Of a DNA stretch of 64,000 nt, positions 21,199 through 33,691 are shown piece after piece. The DNA comes from Lucifuga dentata (Eukaryota; Chordata; Actinopteri; Ophidiiformes; Bythitidae). The stretch spans positions 39,086 to 103,085 of the forward strand of contig VXCM01002511.1 of the NCBI GenBank assembly GCA_014773175.1. Direction: 5' to 3'. The notes beneath the pieces were generated by a model that saw only the letters and a program-made list of their open reading frames with translations, was not told where the DNA came from and searched no databases. The position numbers and the translations under genes are program-made. Position 1 is the stretch's first letter. Each line of letters starts with the position of its first letter.

Positions 21199-23730
21199 AA
21201 ACAAAAAAGAAGACCAAACAGGCCAGCTGACAGAGACCATTCAAATCTAAATGAAATATCTGGAAATATGCCACAGCTGTCAGGTTCAGTTGTGGTGGAG
21301 AGGATGAGAGACTTATGTCTATCGTCTGAAGATCACCAACACATTTAAAGACACGTAAAGATGTTACAGCTCAGTCATGTCAGAAAAAGTCTCAGGTTTT
21401 TTTTTTTTTTTTTTTTTTTGCTGCTGCTTCGTACAGGAAAGCTGCTTTCTAAAAGCTGCATCAGGGAATATTAAAGCATAAACAGCCTCGTACAAAGTTT
21501 CAGACCTGCACAGTGCAACAAACACAAACAGGAAAACAGCAGGAATCTGAAAAGATGACTCCAGTTCTCACAAAGTGACTTTCCAGTTAAATATCCGCTT
21601 CTTCTTCTTCTTCTTCTTCTTCTTCTTCTTCTTCTTCTTCTTCTTCTTCTTCTTCTTCTTCTTCTTCTTCTTCTTCTTCTTCTTCTTCTTTTGGTAATTG
21701 CAATTAATAGTTGATCTTTCTAGCAAAGTGATTGAAAGCTATCATAAAAATGCATTTTTTTCCCCTTCTTCTCTATTTATGAAAAAGTACAGACAACCTT
21801 ATGGAGCAATTTAGGGACAAATGTGACAAAAATGTGTTCTGATGAAGTTGAAATGGACAAAGTTTATCTTGTATTTTTTCCCCTGTTGTTTCCATAATAT
21901 AAAGTTAAACCTGGGTCATTTTCTTATTACTGTCTCAACTCATGTCAAAATTCATGGATTTAGAAATTGGGGATGGGAAAGACAGAAAACGTTTGAGAGG
22001 GTTGGTGGAAAATTCTACTCAAATGCAGCAAGGAAGAAATATTTGGATCCTTTGCTTGAGTGAAAGTTTCAATCTTACTCCCTTACATTCAAAGTAATAC
22101 TCAAAAGTATGAAAGTATTAGCAACCAATTGTACTTGAGTATACAGATTTAACATAAACAATAGCTCCTTTTAGACTGATAAATTGTGCACCTGGTTACT
22201 TCCTTTAAACCTTTTGTTTTATCATGCAAAATCTTCCTCTGCAAAGTTACCACAGCCATCAGATACATACAGTGCAGGAAAACATGCAATATTTTCTGCA
22301 AAAGTGTGATGGAGGAAAAGTAAAAAACAATCCATAATGGAAATAAAGTAGCAGTATCTTTTAAATTGTTCTTAAATATAGTAAATATATTTAGTTACTT
22401 TATATCTTTGTTATTTGCTAATTAAACGGGAATGTATGAAATCTATTGAACTACCACTTGTAAAATAACAGAATCTATCTCAAATTCATGAAAGGTAATT
22501 AATTCAGCGATTTAGCACTTTGCTTTAACTATTTTGTGACAAATATTCTAACATAAACAGTCCCTTTTTGACTGTAAGCTACTTAAGAAGTGAATTTAAG
22601 ATGTATTGAAGGCTGGAGTTTCAAATGACCCTGATCAATTCTTGAGGTTTTTTGGCGATTATGTTTAGTAATTGTAATACACCAGGTAACCAGCAGGTGG
22701 TAGCAAATCCAAATAATTCATAGTTGAAGCTGCTGAAGGTGAATGCAGGTTTGAGGAAGGAAAGCAGCTTTCCTCAGAGATGAATTTATCTGTCAGTGTT
22801 TTTGCTACAACAAAATGATTCTATATTCTTACCAAAAAATCCTTAGATCTCACTTAATTTACTCTGTGTCAAAAGAATGGCATCAGTTTTACCGAGGAGG
22901 AGTGATAGATAAAGATTGTGGCCACAAAAAGGGTGAGAAAAGGAGGACTGGGATGGTGCGCAGGAAAAAATAAAGACATGAGGAAAGAAAAGAGTAAAGT
23001 GGAAGGAGAGTGGAAAAAGAATGAAGAGGATGAGTGAGTCTGAGACAAGATGAAGAGGAAACACAGCCAGGAAATGTGACGTGAATGAGATTAGTAATGC
23101 AACAGTGACAGATAGGACAAAATCATAAATAGATGGAGAGGAGGAAAAGAGAAGAAGTGATAGGCGGCAGGGCGAGGGCCACAGGTGGCCCCGTCTGACT
23201 CCATCATGCAGAGGAGATTGTAGACCGCAGGGAGAAGAGAATCGATGGGTGGAGGAGAGATTGAGATGAAACAAAGAAGAGGACGTTCGTCCATCAACTT
23301 CAACATTTACCCCTCTCCTGCCACTCACAGTTTCTTTCCATCCCTCCTTCCTTGTCCTCTTCGGGTCTCAAACCCTCACCTGACTATACCGCCTCCTGAC
23401 ATTTCTATACCAATCAGCCTGAGTGCAGCAAGCAGCCGCAGCCCCATGTGTGTGCACGACCACACGCATGCTCACACAGCTGTGGCATTTCAAGAATAAG
23501 CTGTGAGCTCTGGACGAATAAAGACGTAAATAAAAGCCTTGGGCTGCTGCGCACACGAAGACCTGCAGGACTCCAGGTAACATTCCTGGGTTGTCAGGAC
23601 TTACAGCTCCGTTAATTTCAGACGAGTATGAACATCGATGTGTCACTTCTGTCTGCAGTAAATGTAAATCAGCACATGCACATGAGAAATGCATGAGGGT
23701 AGGTTTGCTGTACTCATATACCATATATGT
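21199..23730. repeat. Intergenic with long (CTT)n tract
   Basis: A poly-T run (about 21,397-21,419) and a pure (CTT)n array at 21,598-21,692. A purine-rich stretch occupies 22,900-23,280. Open frames here are products of biased composition. No gene was recognised. Confidence 0.6.
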
Positions 23731-24318
23731 TTAAAGGATCATACCACCCATTTTGCATGTTTGAGCCTAATATAGTCAATTTTCATACATGTAACGTTAC
23801 TGACAATCATTTCCCAAAGCATACTGTTGGAACGGTGAATTAAAAATGTTTTTCCTACCTTCCAGACCTCCATTGGTTTCAGTTCATTCTGCTATTAAAA
23901 TCAACTTGTTGATATTTGAAACGTTCTTGGGATAGGTAATCCATCATCGCCTACAAGACGTGTGTTCAGGTTTTTTTTTAGAAGTTATGTAATTTTAGTG
24001 TTTAATCACAATAAAAAGCATGGAGTGAATGTATGCCTCCACCAAGGAATATAGTCCCAAAAGAAGACCTGCGTTTATGGAAAAATTTAAAGGACCGTGA
24101 CTTCATAAGGCTGCGTAACTATTAGCAGGAGAAACATGGATTTTTAAGGTGGGTGTATCACTTGAATATTTGATTTTGAAAGATTAAGAGATTTTGCAAA
24201 ATATCAGGAAAGCTGAAATACGGTTTTATCCTTTGGGAAATGATTGTCAGTAACGTAACATGTATGAAAATGAATATATTAGGCTCAAATATGCAAAATG
24301 GATGGTATGGTCCTTTAA
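23731..24318. mobile_element. TTAAAGGACC MITE, copy 4 (inverted)
   Basis: 588 bp with both ends intact; the interior is in the opposite orientation to copies 1-3. Confidence 0.85.
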
Positions 24319-24554
24319 GGAAAAGCTATCAAGAGTGGACTTCACCATTGCAATACATGTATTCATAACCCAGCATGTTAATGGAAACATCATGAAGTTA
24401 GAAAGATGATGAGGATGATGAGGATAATGATGTACAAGCCTGTCTGGGATGTCTGTAATTGAAGCATTGTGTTACTTTTGTGTTACTTTGTGGCTTCAGG
24501 CGCCTTGAAAATTCACACACATTGGGATATATTTTCAAGTGATAGTGCTAAGGT

Positions 24555-24555
24555 G

Positions 24556-24585
<30 letters not shown>
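24555..24585. repeat. (GT)n microsatellite
   Basis: Near-perfect GT array; a second lies at 24,907-24,929 next to a single N. Confidence 0.85.
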
Positions 24586-24586
<1 letters not shown>

Positions 24587-25104
24587 GATGAAGATTTTTC
24601 TTTCCTGTCGCTCCTGATGCCACCTCCCACCCCAGCTGTGTGCCATCAGTCATTATACACACCTTTCCTAGCAGACTGCTGTTCGTATCTGATTTTGCCT
24701 GTTTCCTCTTCTGACTTGTGCCTTCTGGTTTTGGACCCTCATCATTGAAATCCCAGCCAGTGGCATCACTGGTGTGGGGTGGAGNTCTAGGGAAGCCCAA
24801 TTTAAGGAGCTTAAGGGGAGTTAAGGGGGTGGGAGTCCGCAGTTTGGTTTTGCTTTGTCAGTTTCTCTTTCACGTTCTTGGGGCTGCCAGAGGTACCAAT
24901 GTGAAGTTGTGTGTGTGTGTGTGTGTGTGNGCACTGGGTGTCACCCCCTCTGATGGTGTCACCCGGTGAGCTCTGATGGTGTCACCCCCCACACCCCCCT
25001 TGTGATGCCTCTGATCCCAGCCCTTATCCCAGTCATCCTCCAAATCTGGACTCTGGTCTGGATCTGGACCAAAACCACAACTGTCTCTGGGCTCTGAGCA
25101 AATT

Positions 25105-25292
25105 ATACTTTTCATATGTATTATTTGTATGAGACATCGCTGCGACACAACAAGTCAAAATTATCCACTTTCTCCGCTGCAAAGTGAAACTGAATGTCTG
25201 ACTGCTTCACTGTTTGAGAATGTCTGCTCTGCTTTGGTTTGGTCCAATCACATTCAGCGTCCTGTCATCTCCATGACAACAATGGGTTGACA
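25105..25292 (+). mobile_element. Fragment of the AGGTGTGTAGT element
   Basis: Matches positions 34,520-34,680 (gagacatc, caacaagtcaaaatt, tttggtttggtccaatcacattcag, catctccatgacaac). It stands immediately left of the 29-bp array and in the opposite orientation to the copy at 26.8-27.2 kb. Confidence 0.6.
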
Positions 25293-25317
25293 TGGCCTTG
25301 AGCTCATTCCTGCTCTT

Positions 25318-26419
25318 CCTACCTGTAACCAGCTTCATTGACTCTATCTGTAACCAGCTTCATGGACTCTGCCTATCTGTAACCAGCTTCATGGATTCTG
25401 CCAACCTGTAACCAGCTTCATTGACTCCGCCTACCTGTAACCATCTTCATGAACTGTTCCTACCTGTAACCAACTTCATGGACTCTGCTACCTGTGACCA
25501 GCTTCATGGATTCTGCTACCTGTAACCGGCTTCATGGACTGTTCCTACCTGTAACCAGCTTCATGGACTCTGCCTACCTGTAACCAGCTTCATGGACTCT
25601 GCCTACCTGTAACCAGCTTCATGGACTCTGCCTACCTGTAACCAGCTTCATGGACTCTGCCTACCTGTAACCAGCTTCATGGACTCTGCCTACCTGTAAC
25701 CAGCTTCATGGACTCTGCCTACCTGTAACCAGCTTCATGGACTCTGCCTACCTGTAACCAGCTTCATGGACTCTGCCTACCTGTAACCAGCTTCATGGAC
25801 TCTGCCTACCTGTAACCAGCTTCATGGACTCTGCCTACCTGTAACCAGCTTCATGGACTCTGCCTACCTGTAACCAGCTTCATGGACTCTGCCTACCTGT
25901 AACCAGCTTCATGGACTCTGCCTACCTGTAACCAGCTTCATGGACTCTGCCTACCTGTAACCAGCTTCATGGACTCTGCCTACCTGTAACCAGCTTCATG
26001 GACTCTGCCTACCTGTAACCAGCTTCATGGACTCTGCCTACCTGTAACCAGCTTCATGGACTCTGCCTACCTGTAACCAGCTTCATTGACTCTTCCTACC
26101 TGTAACCATCTTCATGGACTCTGCTACCTGTAACCAGCTTCATGGATCCTGCCAACCTGTAACCAGCTTCATGGACTCTGCCTACCTGTAACCAGCTTCA
26201 TGGACTGTTCCTACCTGTAACCAGCTTCATGGACTCTGCCTACCTGTAACCAGCTTCATGGACTATTCCTACCTGTAACCATCTTCATGGACTCTGCTAC
26301 CTGTAACCAGCTTCATGGATCCTGCCAACCTGTAACCAGCTTCATGGACTCTGCCTACCTGTAACCAGCTTCATGGACTGTTCCTACCTGTAACCAGCTT
26401 CATGGACTCTGCCTACCTA
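25318..26419. repeat. 29-bp minisatellite, about 38 units
   Basis: The unit is TACCTGTAACCAGCTTCATG + GACTCTGCC (29 bp). The core (about 25,560-26,080) is nearly identical from unit to unit. The flanks carry variants (ccatc, gttcc, gatcctgcc, and a 28-bp unit lacking one C). On the right, a six-unit block of 173 bp is repeated (ccatc at 26,106 and 26,279). No spacers and no coding frame. Confidence 0.95.
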
Positions 26420-26644
26420 TAAGCAGCTTTGTGTGTTAAAGATGGTGGTGCGGAGGCATGCACAGGCTCTCTTGTGTTATGTGGTTTGTGTCTTTATTAC
26501 AGTATGTGCTCTATCTGAAAATATTGAAGCTGGTATTAGTTTTGACCATCAAGTCAACTCAACATCAGTAGGACTTGCCATGGCTATGCATTAAGCTTAA
26601 ACACCTGGAGGTCACAGCAACAGCATCCTCTGGACAGGCCTAGA

Positions 26645-26790
26645 ATCTACAGTAAGCCAGTAAGAGCTGTTGTGATTGGTCAGTTACAGTAATCAGCTGC
26701 TGAAATAAATATCATGTTTACNCAGTAAGAGCTGTTGTGATTGGTCAGTTACAGTAATCAGCTGCTGAAATAAATATCATGTTTACCGTG
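26645..26790 (-). repeat. Inverted CCGTATA-MITE fragment with false duplication
   Basis: Its reverse complement matches 15,735-15,800 (cggtaaacatgatatttatt). A 64-bp stretch is present twice around the single N at 26,722. Confidence 0.6.
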
Positions 26791-26814
26791 TAGTTTGTGT
26801 GAAGTATAAATGAG

Positions 26815-27224
26815 CCTTTAGTTTAAGTTCATTTTAATTGATATTATATTGTGCAGTGCAAAGGCACCGCCGGCCAACCTATCAACTCTCCCAGCCTGTG
26901 TCAATCCATCGCTGTCATGGAGATGATGGGCTCAAACCAAAGCAGAGCAGACATTCTCACAGTCGGACATTCGGTTTCACTTTCTCTGCTGCAGAGGAGA
27001 AAGTGGAGAATTTTGACTGGTTACGTCGGAGCGATGTCTCAGATAATACAAATAACAAAATAACACAAAGAGTGTGACTAAATGTAACAGAGTAAAAGTA
27101 AATATACTCAAGTATGAGTTAAAAGCATCCTGCAGTAAAACTACTCAGTAAAGTACAATTTTGTGAAAAAAAGTTACTTAAGTAAATATAACGGAGTAAA
27201 TGGAATGTGTTACTACACACCTCT
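26815..27224 (-). mobile_element. AGGTGTGTAGT element, 5' end copy (inverted)
   Basis: Reverse complement of 34,345-34,750: from ttatattgtgcagtgcaaagg to the terminus ctactcagtaaagtac...tactacacacctc. It holds the left terminus only, so it is truncated. Confidence 0.7.
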
Positions 27225-27843
27225 GAAAGGACACACTTTGAAGTATTATGTATTTGTTGTATATATTTGGTCTTTGATTTGTACTGGACTAGAAATCTAT
27301 AAAGCCTGCGAGTCACTATGGATCAGCCTGGAGTCACTACAGGACTCTGCTGTCCTCCTGCTGTTATACCCTGAGACTTAAAATATGCAAAATCATTTTA
27401 ATGAATTTTTAACATGCTTTTATAAAGTATCATCCAATTATGTGCTTTACACTACATGCCAGTTATTTTAATACTCTATTTATCACTGTGTAGGCTCAGC
27501 TTGATCTTTCTCCTGGCTGGATCACAACCATTTTAATCTCCTTTTCTGCAGAAATGAAGCTTAAAAACTTTTCTTTTTTTTTTTATCCATTTAAAACAAC
27601 ACAAAGGATGAATAAATTTAGCACCCTTATAGCAAAAACATCAACACACTGATCTGACCTACTCTAGTGTTTTTTAAAAGTTTTATTAGCTCAGCCAGGG
27701 AACTTTTCAAGTTACCCAATCCACCCAAAAATTTCCTGATGCCTGAAAATGCAGTGAGGATGGCTGGTTGGACACTGCTGGAGGGAGGAAGAAGGAGGAA
27801 CTGGAGCTTTACCTGCAGCAGGTATCTCTGCTTTCCGCTCAGG

Positions 27844-27844
<1 letters not shown>

Positions 27845-27879
<35 letters not shown>

Positions 27880-27880
27880 N

Positions 27881-27917
<37 letters not shown>
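27845..27917. repeat. T-tract, N and (GT)n
   Basis: 35 T, one N, then 18 GT units. The N is probably an unresolved join in low-complexity sequence. Confidence 0.85.
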
Positions 27918-27918
<1 letters not shown>

Positions 27919-27994
27919 TGTGGTGTGTTAAAAGAAGTGAGATGTGCAAGACAGAACAGCCCAGGGTCAAAGACCAGAAGGCCAAGCTGCAGCC

Positions 27995-28375
27995 ATTCGA
28001 ATATCTTAGTATTTGGTACGAATGTCAGAATATCTTAGTATTTGGTACAAATATCAGAATATCTAGTATTTGGTATGAATATCAGAATATCTTAGTATTT
28101 GGTACAAATATCAGAATATCTAGTATTTGGTATGAATATCAGAACATCTTAGTATTTGGTACGAATGTCAGAATATCTTAGTATTTGGTACAAATATCAG
28201 AATATCTAGTATTTGGTATGAATATCAGAATATCTTAGTATTTGGTACAAATATCAGAATATCTAGTATTTGGTATGAATATCAGAACATCTTAGTATTT
28301 GGTACGAATGTCAGAATATCTTAGTATTTGGTATAAATGTCAGAATATCTTAGTATTTGGTATGAATGTCAGAGC
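27995..28375. repeat. 28/29-bp minisatellite
   Basis: Alternating units of the form gaatatcttagtatttggta + cgaatgtca and a 28-bp variant with 'tctag'. Pairs make a ~57-bp higher-order unit. It is open in one frame because of its AT-rich composition. Confidence 0.85.
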
Positions 28376-28455
28376 TTCTAGTGATGTCAGACTTTATGAT
28401 CATTTCCACAATTACAAGGAAAACAGCACAGATTTTACATGTGGTCTCAGACTTT

Positions 28456-28493
<38 letters not shown>

Positions 28494-28639
28494 TTTACAT
28501 TATTTCTAACCCTGTTAAAGGTGATTAAAATTAGCACGAAGTGAAGAAAAGTCAGCCAATTTAGTATGAAGGGAGAAAATGACATCTGTCCATCACATTG
28601 ACAGTTTTAAACATGAGATCAATGTCATTGAATAGAATC

Positions 28640-29220
28640 TTAAAGGACCATACCATCCATTTAGCATGTTTGAGCCTAATACATTAAATTTTCATACATG
28701 TAATGTTACTGACAATCATTTCCCAAAGAATAAAACCATATTTCAGTTTTCCTGATGTTTTGCCAAAATTTCTTAATCTTTCAAAATCAAATATTCAAGT
28801 GATACACCCACCTTAAAAATCCATGTTTCTCCTGCTAATAGTTACACAGCCTTATGAAGTCACGGTCCTTTAAATTTTTCCATAAACGCAGGTCTTCTTT
28901 TGGGACTATATTCCCCGGTGGAGGCATACATTCACTCCACGCTTTTTATTGAGCTTAAACACTAAAATTACATAACTTCTAAAAAAACCTGAATACACGT
29001 CTTGTTGGTGATGATGGATTACCTATCCCAAGAACGTTTACAGTATCAACAAGTTGATTTTAATAGCAGAATGAACTGAAACCAATGGAGGTCTGGAAGG
29101 TAGGAAAAACATTTTTAATTCACCGTTCCAGTAGTATGCTTTGGGAAATGATTGTCAGTAACGTTACATGTATGAAAATATCAGGATCAAACATGCAAAA
29201 TGAGTGGTATGGTCCTTTAA
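28640..29220. mobile_element. TTAAAGGACC MITE, copy 5
   Basis: 581 bp with both ends; nearly identical in the interior to copies 3 and 8. Confidence 0.85.
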
Positions 29221-29792
29221 CTAGACTTTTAGCCTCATCAGAGTCCATGTTGACCTTTGACCTTTTCCTCCTGTTTTTTGTTTTTTCTCTGATTGGCTGT
29301 GGAACCATGAACATGGCTGGCATCTGGTCTTTCATAGTGAAATCAGTCTCTATGAGTCATAATTAAGCCGTTATAGGACTGATAACAGCCTGCCAGATCA
29401 ATAATTTATCAGGAAAACTCAGTGTTTGGCAGGAGACAGTGGCTCACTATGTTTCTACACACACACACACACACACGAATCCTCTCTGTGCTATCTCACT
29501 GTTGGCCCGACAAATCCATTCACTCCAATTTCACAGTGGCTGAAATTATCAGAAATCCTGAATATGAAGTGATTTTGCTGCTCTAGTTTGAAGCTTGTGG
29601 TTTTATTCTCATTGTGCCTTTTTGTTAAGGCTTACACATTCAGAGGTACAGAACTGAAAAAGTCTTCATTCATGGATAAAATTAGAGGGTATGCATCTGT
29701 GTGTGTGTGTGTGGTTTGCATTCTTGAGGAATAGAACGTTGCAGTCTTGTTCTTCTTTTCCTAATAATTTGTCTCCCAATGTGCCTGCTGAT

Positions 29793-29845
<53 letters not shown>

Positions 29846-30030
29846 CTTAACACACTGTCAGTGGGTTGCTGGTCCTGGTGCCTACGCAGCCTTTAACATG
29901 TGCTGAGCTCCATGCTGTTCATATTGTTCATATCTGCTAAGGACAAGATGAGGTACAAAAGTCATTTTAGAGTTGCTGCGTTCTTTCTGTCCATAAATGT
30001 ACTTGTATCTGCCTCTTTCCACTCTCTCTT

Positions 30031-30091
<61 letters not shown>

Positions 30092-31104
30092 CACACCCAC
30101 ATACACACACACATACACATACTGCACTTTAAAAATGCAGAGTTATTTCCATCTCCTTGCTGTTATAATTCCCATTAAAGGAAAAGTAGACGAATGCTGG
30201 CAGCACAGTCAAGTCAAGAAAAGTTCACTTTCTGGAACAAAATGTTGTTTCCAACGATGTTTGAAAGCAGAGAGCTCACCTGCTGCTCTGAGAAACGATC
30301 TGCAGCAGCTTCTCTTAAACTCAGGCCAGTCAGAGATAATCTCAGCCCACGCAGAAGCAGACATGACTTTAAATGTTCCACTCAAAAGGTGCTGCAAACC
30401 TCAGCTTCTGGTGCAAACACAGCTTATAGAAATAAGATGATTAAAAGCTGATGGAAGACATGAACATGGGAACAGAACAGAGCATCATGTCTGACTACCT
30501 GAGGCTGTTTTCACACCTGCATGGTTTGGTCCAGTTCAGTCTGTCCAGGGTTTGGTTCTCTCCTGGTACAGTGCGTTTGAGTGGGTCTGAACACAGCAGT
30601 TTCACCGGCTGTGGACAAAACAACCATACTAAGAAATGCTTTGAAACAGTTTATTTGAACATGATGCACAAAACCAGCTGCAGGGAATCTATTGATCTAT
30701 TGATCGATTAGTAGCAGAGATGATAGGTGTGCATGGTTAACTTTAAGTAAACTCCACCTTAGATTAGCAAATGAAGCAGATGCTTTTGAAAAACATCAAT
30801 GTTAGCTCACATGTGTTCAGATTAGCGTGTGCTTGTATGTTGTCAGCATGTAGCTCCATTCTCCTGTTCAGCGTGTGAAGGCAGCACGTCTTCTTCACAT
30901 CATGTGAAGCAATGTGTGGTTTTCCACACGTCTTGAAGTCAGATTCAGCTTCTGTTGTCCTAGTTTTCTTCTTCATGGATCAAATGATGCTATGACTAGG
31001 AAAGGATCCATATTCATCTTTGTTCCATGTTATGTTGGCATGGTGGGGGTATCACGATATACTGATATTGATGATAACCATGATATTTAAAAATGATTTG
31101 ATAT
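29221..31104. repeat. Intergenic with AC and CT arrays
   Basis: (AC)n at 29,457-29,476 and 29,793-29,842; (CT)n at 30,031-30,088 followed by AC-rich sequence. No exon or transposon was recognised otherwise. Confidence 0.55.
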
Positions 31105-32314
31105 GCCTCCTGGGTGCCTCTCGGATGTCTGAGTTTCTCACCCTGTGCCTGAGAGTGAGCCCAGACACCCTACAGAGGAACCTAATTTCTGCCGCTTGTA
31201 GCCACAATCTTGTCCTTTTGGTCATTACCCAGAGCTCACGACCATAGGTAAGCATAGGAATGTAGATTGATTGGTAAATTGAGAGCCTCATCTTCTGGCT
31301 CAGCTCCCTCTTCACCATGACGGTCCGGTACAGCGTCCATAGGACCTCGGATGCTGCACCAATCTGTCTATCAATCTTACGCTCCATCCTACCCTCACTC
31401 GTGAACAAGACCCTGAGATACTTAAACTCCTTCGTCTGGGGTAGTGACTCCCCTCTAACCTGGAGGGAACAGTCCACCTTTTTCCTGCAGCGCACCATGG
31501 TCTCAGACTTGGAGGTGCTGNTCTAACCTGGAGGGAACAGTCCACCTTTTTCCTGCAGCGCACCATGGTCTCAGACTTGGAGGTGCTGATTCTCATCCCA
31601 GTCACTTCACACGGCCTCAAACCTGCTCAGGTCACGTTGAAGGTTACAGTCTGATGAAACCAGCAGAACCACATCATCTGCAAAAAGCAGAGATGCAATT
31701 CTGAGGTCACCAAACTGGACACCCTCCAATCCCTGACTGTGCCTTGAAATCCTGTCCATGAAAATCACAAACAGGATGGGTGACAAGGGGCAGCCCTGGC
31801 AGAGTCCAACGCCCACCGGAAACAGGTCTGATTTAGTGCCGAGGATGCGGACACAGCTCTGGTTTTGGTTGTACAGNGCCCACCGGAAACAGGTCTGATT
31901 TAGTGCCGAGGATGCGGACACAGCTCTGGTTTTGGTTGTACAGTGACTGGATAGCCCATGTCAATGAACTCGATACCCTATACTCCCACAGCACCCCCCA
32001 CAGGACATCTCTGAGGACACAGTCGTAGGCCTTTTCCAGATCCACAAAACACGTGTAGACCAGTTGGGCCCCCTCTGGTATCTGTGTGAGGGTAAAAAGC
32101 TGGTCCACAGTTCCACGACCAGGACAGAACCCTCATTGCTCCTCCTGGATCTGAGATTCGACTATCGATCTAAGTCTCCCTTCCAGCACCCCTGCATAGG
32201 TTTTCCCAGGAAGGCTGAGAACTGTGATCCCTCAGTAGTTGGAACACACCCTCTGGTCCCCCTTTTTAAAAATGGGGACCACCACCCCAGTCTGCCATTC
32301 CAGGGGTACTGACC
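31105..32314 (-). pseudogene. RTE/Rex3-like reverse transcriptase, inverted 5' part
   Basis: Minus-strand translation runs from LRSVPLEWQTGVVVPIFKKG through GKTYAGVLE, VDLEKAYDCV (motif A), GLCQGCPLSPILFVIFMDRI (motif B) and SLLFADDVVLL (motif C) to EFKYLRVLFTSEGRMERKI and RVSGLTLRHRVRNSDIRE. In-frame TGA codons replace conserved residues (SNY*GI and EEQ*GF) and there are frameshifts. Two single-N joins (31,521 and 31,877) are each flanked by 66-67-bp false tandem copies. The family is the RTE clade of non-LTR retrotransposons, which move through an RNA copy. The 3' end of the same element follows in the opposite orientation. Confidence 0.85.
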
Positions 32315-32315
32315 G

Positions 32316-32611
32316 CAGTAAAGCTACTGCTCCTCCACATCAAAAGGAGTCAGTTGAGGTGGTTCGGGGCACCTAGTAAGGATGCCCCTGGTCGTCTCCC
32401 TAGGGAGGTCTTCCAGGCACATCCAACTGGGAAGAGGCCCCGGGGAAGACCCAGGACAAGCTGGAGGGATTACATCTCCCTGCTGACCTGGGAGTGCCTC
32501 GGACTCCCCCAGGGGGAGTTGGAGGGCCTGACCGGGGACAGGAAATATGGGCCGGGCTGCTTAGTCTGCTGCAACTGTGACCCGGAGAAGTGGAAGACAA
32601 TGGATGGAATG
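32316..32611 (+). pseudogene. RTE/Rex3-like 3' end, direct part
   Basis: Plus-strand translation LLLLHIKRSQLRWFG, then GRLPREVFQAHPTGKRPRGR, SWRDYISLLTWE and a GDRKYGPG tail, ending at the typical 'gaagacaatggatgga' terminus. Its first residues continue the element from where the inverted part stops (RNSDIRE), so both are one insertion. Confidence 0.85.
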
Positions 32612-32710
32612 TTGATATCACGTTAGTTATACACGTATGATGATATCGTGTAAATAATCCAGTGCCTCTTAAAATCTTAAATCATATCTGTTTCTTTCTG
32701 TCGTCCCCAA

Positions 32711-33272
32711 CACACTCATTTTGCATGTTTGAGCCTAATATAATCAATTTTCATACATGTTACGTTACTGACAATCATTTTCCAAAGCATACTACTGGAA
32801 CGGTGAATTAAAAATGTTTTTCCTACCTTCCAGACCTCCATTGGTTTCAGTTCATTCTGCTATTAAAATCAACTTGTTGATACTGTAAACGTTCTTGGGA
32901 TAGGTAATCCATCATCACCAACAAGATGTGTATTCAGGTTTTTTTAGAAGTTATGTAATTTTAGTGTTTAAGCGCAATAAAAATCGTGGAGTGAATGTAT
33001 GCCTCCATCAGGGAATATAGTCCCAAAAGAAGACCTGTGTTTATGGAAAAATTTGAAAGGACTTCATAAGGCTGTGTATTAGCAGGAGAATCATGGATTT
33101 TTAAGGTGGGTGTATCACTTGAATATTTGACTTTGAAAGATTAAGAGATTTAGCAAAATATCAGGAAAGCTGAAATACGGTTTTATCCTTTCAGAAATGT
33201 CAGTAACGTAACATGTATGAAAACTGAATATATTAGGCTCAAACATGCAATATGGGTGGTATGGTCCTTTAA
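32711..33272. mobile_element. TTAAAGGACC MITE, copy 6 (left tip lost)
   Basis: Starts within the left arm (cattttgcatgtttgag); the right end ggtggtatggtcctttaa is intact. Interior inverted relative to copy 3. Confidence 0.8.
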
Positions 33273-33576
33273 AGCTGAGCTAATGAGGTGTAAAGTGGCT
33301 CAGATGGGACATGTCTCAGGTGATCCAGGCAAACACAGTCTCATTTGGACACTTCAGTCAGGTTATTTAATTTCTCTTTAGTCGTCCCATCAGTTCTGAC
33401 CTTCTTGCTCCAGCAGCACGACTCTCTTCTTCTAAATCAATAGCCAGCAGGAATATTTCTCTGCAGGTTTGCCTTTGAGTTCATACTGCACATTAAATAT
33501 GTCATTTATGTGTCAGCTGGATTCTGTTCTCTGCCTCCTGTGGGTTTTTCATTTGTGCTCCCTGCTGAATCTTCAG

Positions 33577-33691
33577 CGCACAGCTTGGATTCCCTGGAGA
33601 GCAGAACCTGCACCAGCACGTACTCTGACCAATAAATGGTTCCAATTTCATAACATGGACATTCCTGATAGAAACATGAAGGACTGCACAG
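33577..33691 (+). CDS. Candidate first coding exon, unknown gene
   Basis: A 115-bp segment bounded by an acceptor-like ctgctgaatcttcag and a strong donor (gtaaga). Within it an ATG at 33,655 opens MDIPDRNMKDCTG to the donor. This would be a 5' UTR exon with a start, as in genes with an upstream non-coding exon. I do not recognise the peptide, and no downstream exon was found in the window. It may be chance. Confidence 0.2.

Noticed and set aside
22843..23328. 161-codon minus-strand frame
   Set aside because: It lies in purine-rich DNA whose complement encodes Ser/Phe/Leu runs. No domain and no splice sites.
25318..26419. CRISPR array
   Set aside because: 29-bp units are directly contiguous without unique spacers, in a vertebrate genome. 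It is a minisatellite.
27768..28181. 137-codon frame rich in IWYE/VFGT repeats
   Set aside because: It is a translation of the 28/29-bp minisatellite and a GT array.
31317..31526. Plus-strand frames across 31.3-32.3 kb
   Set aside because: They are antisense to the inverted RTE coding sequence.
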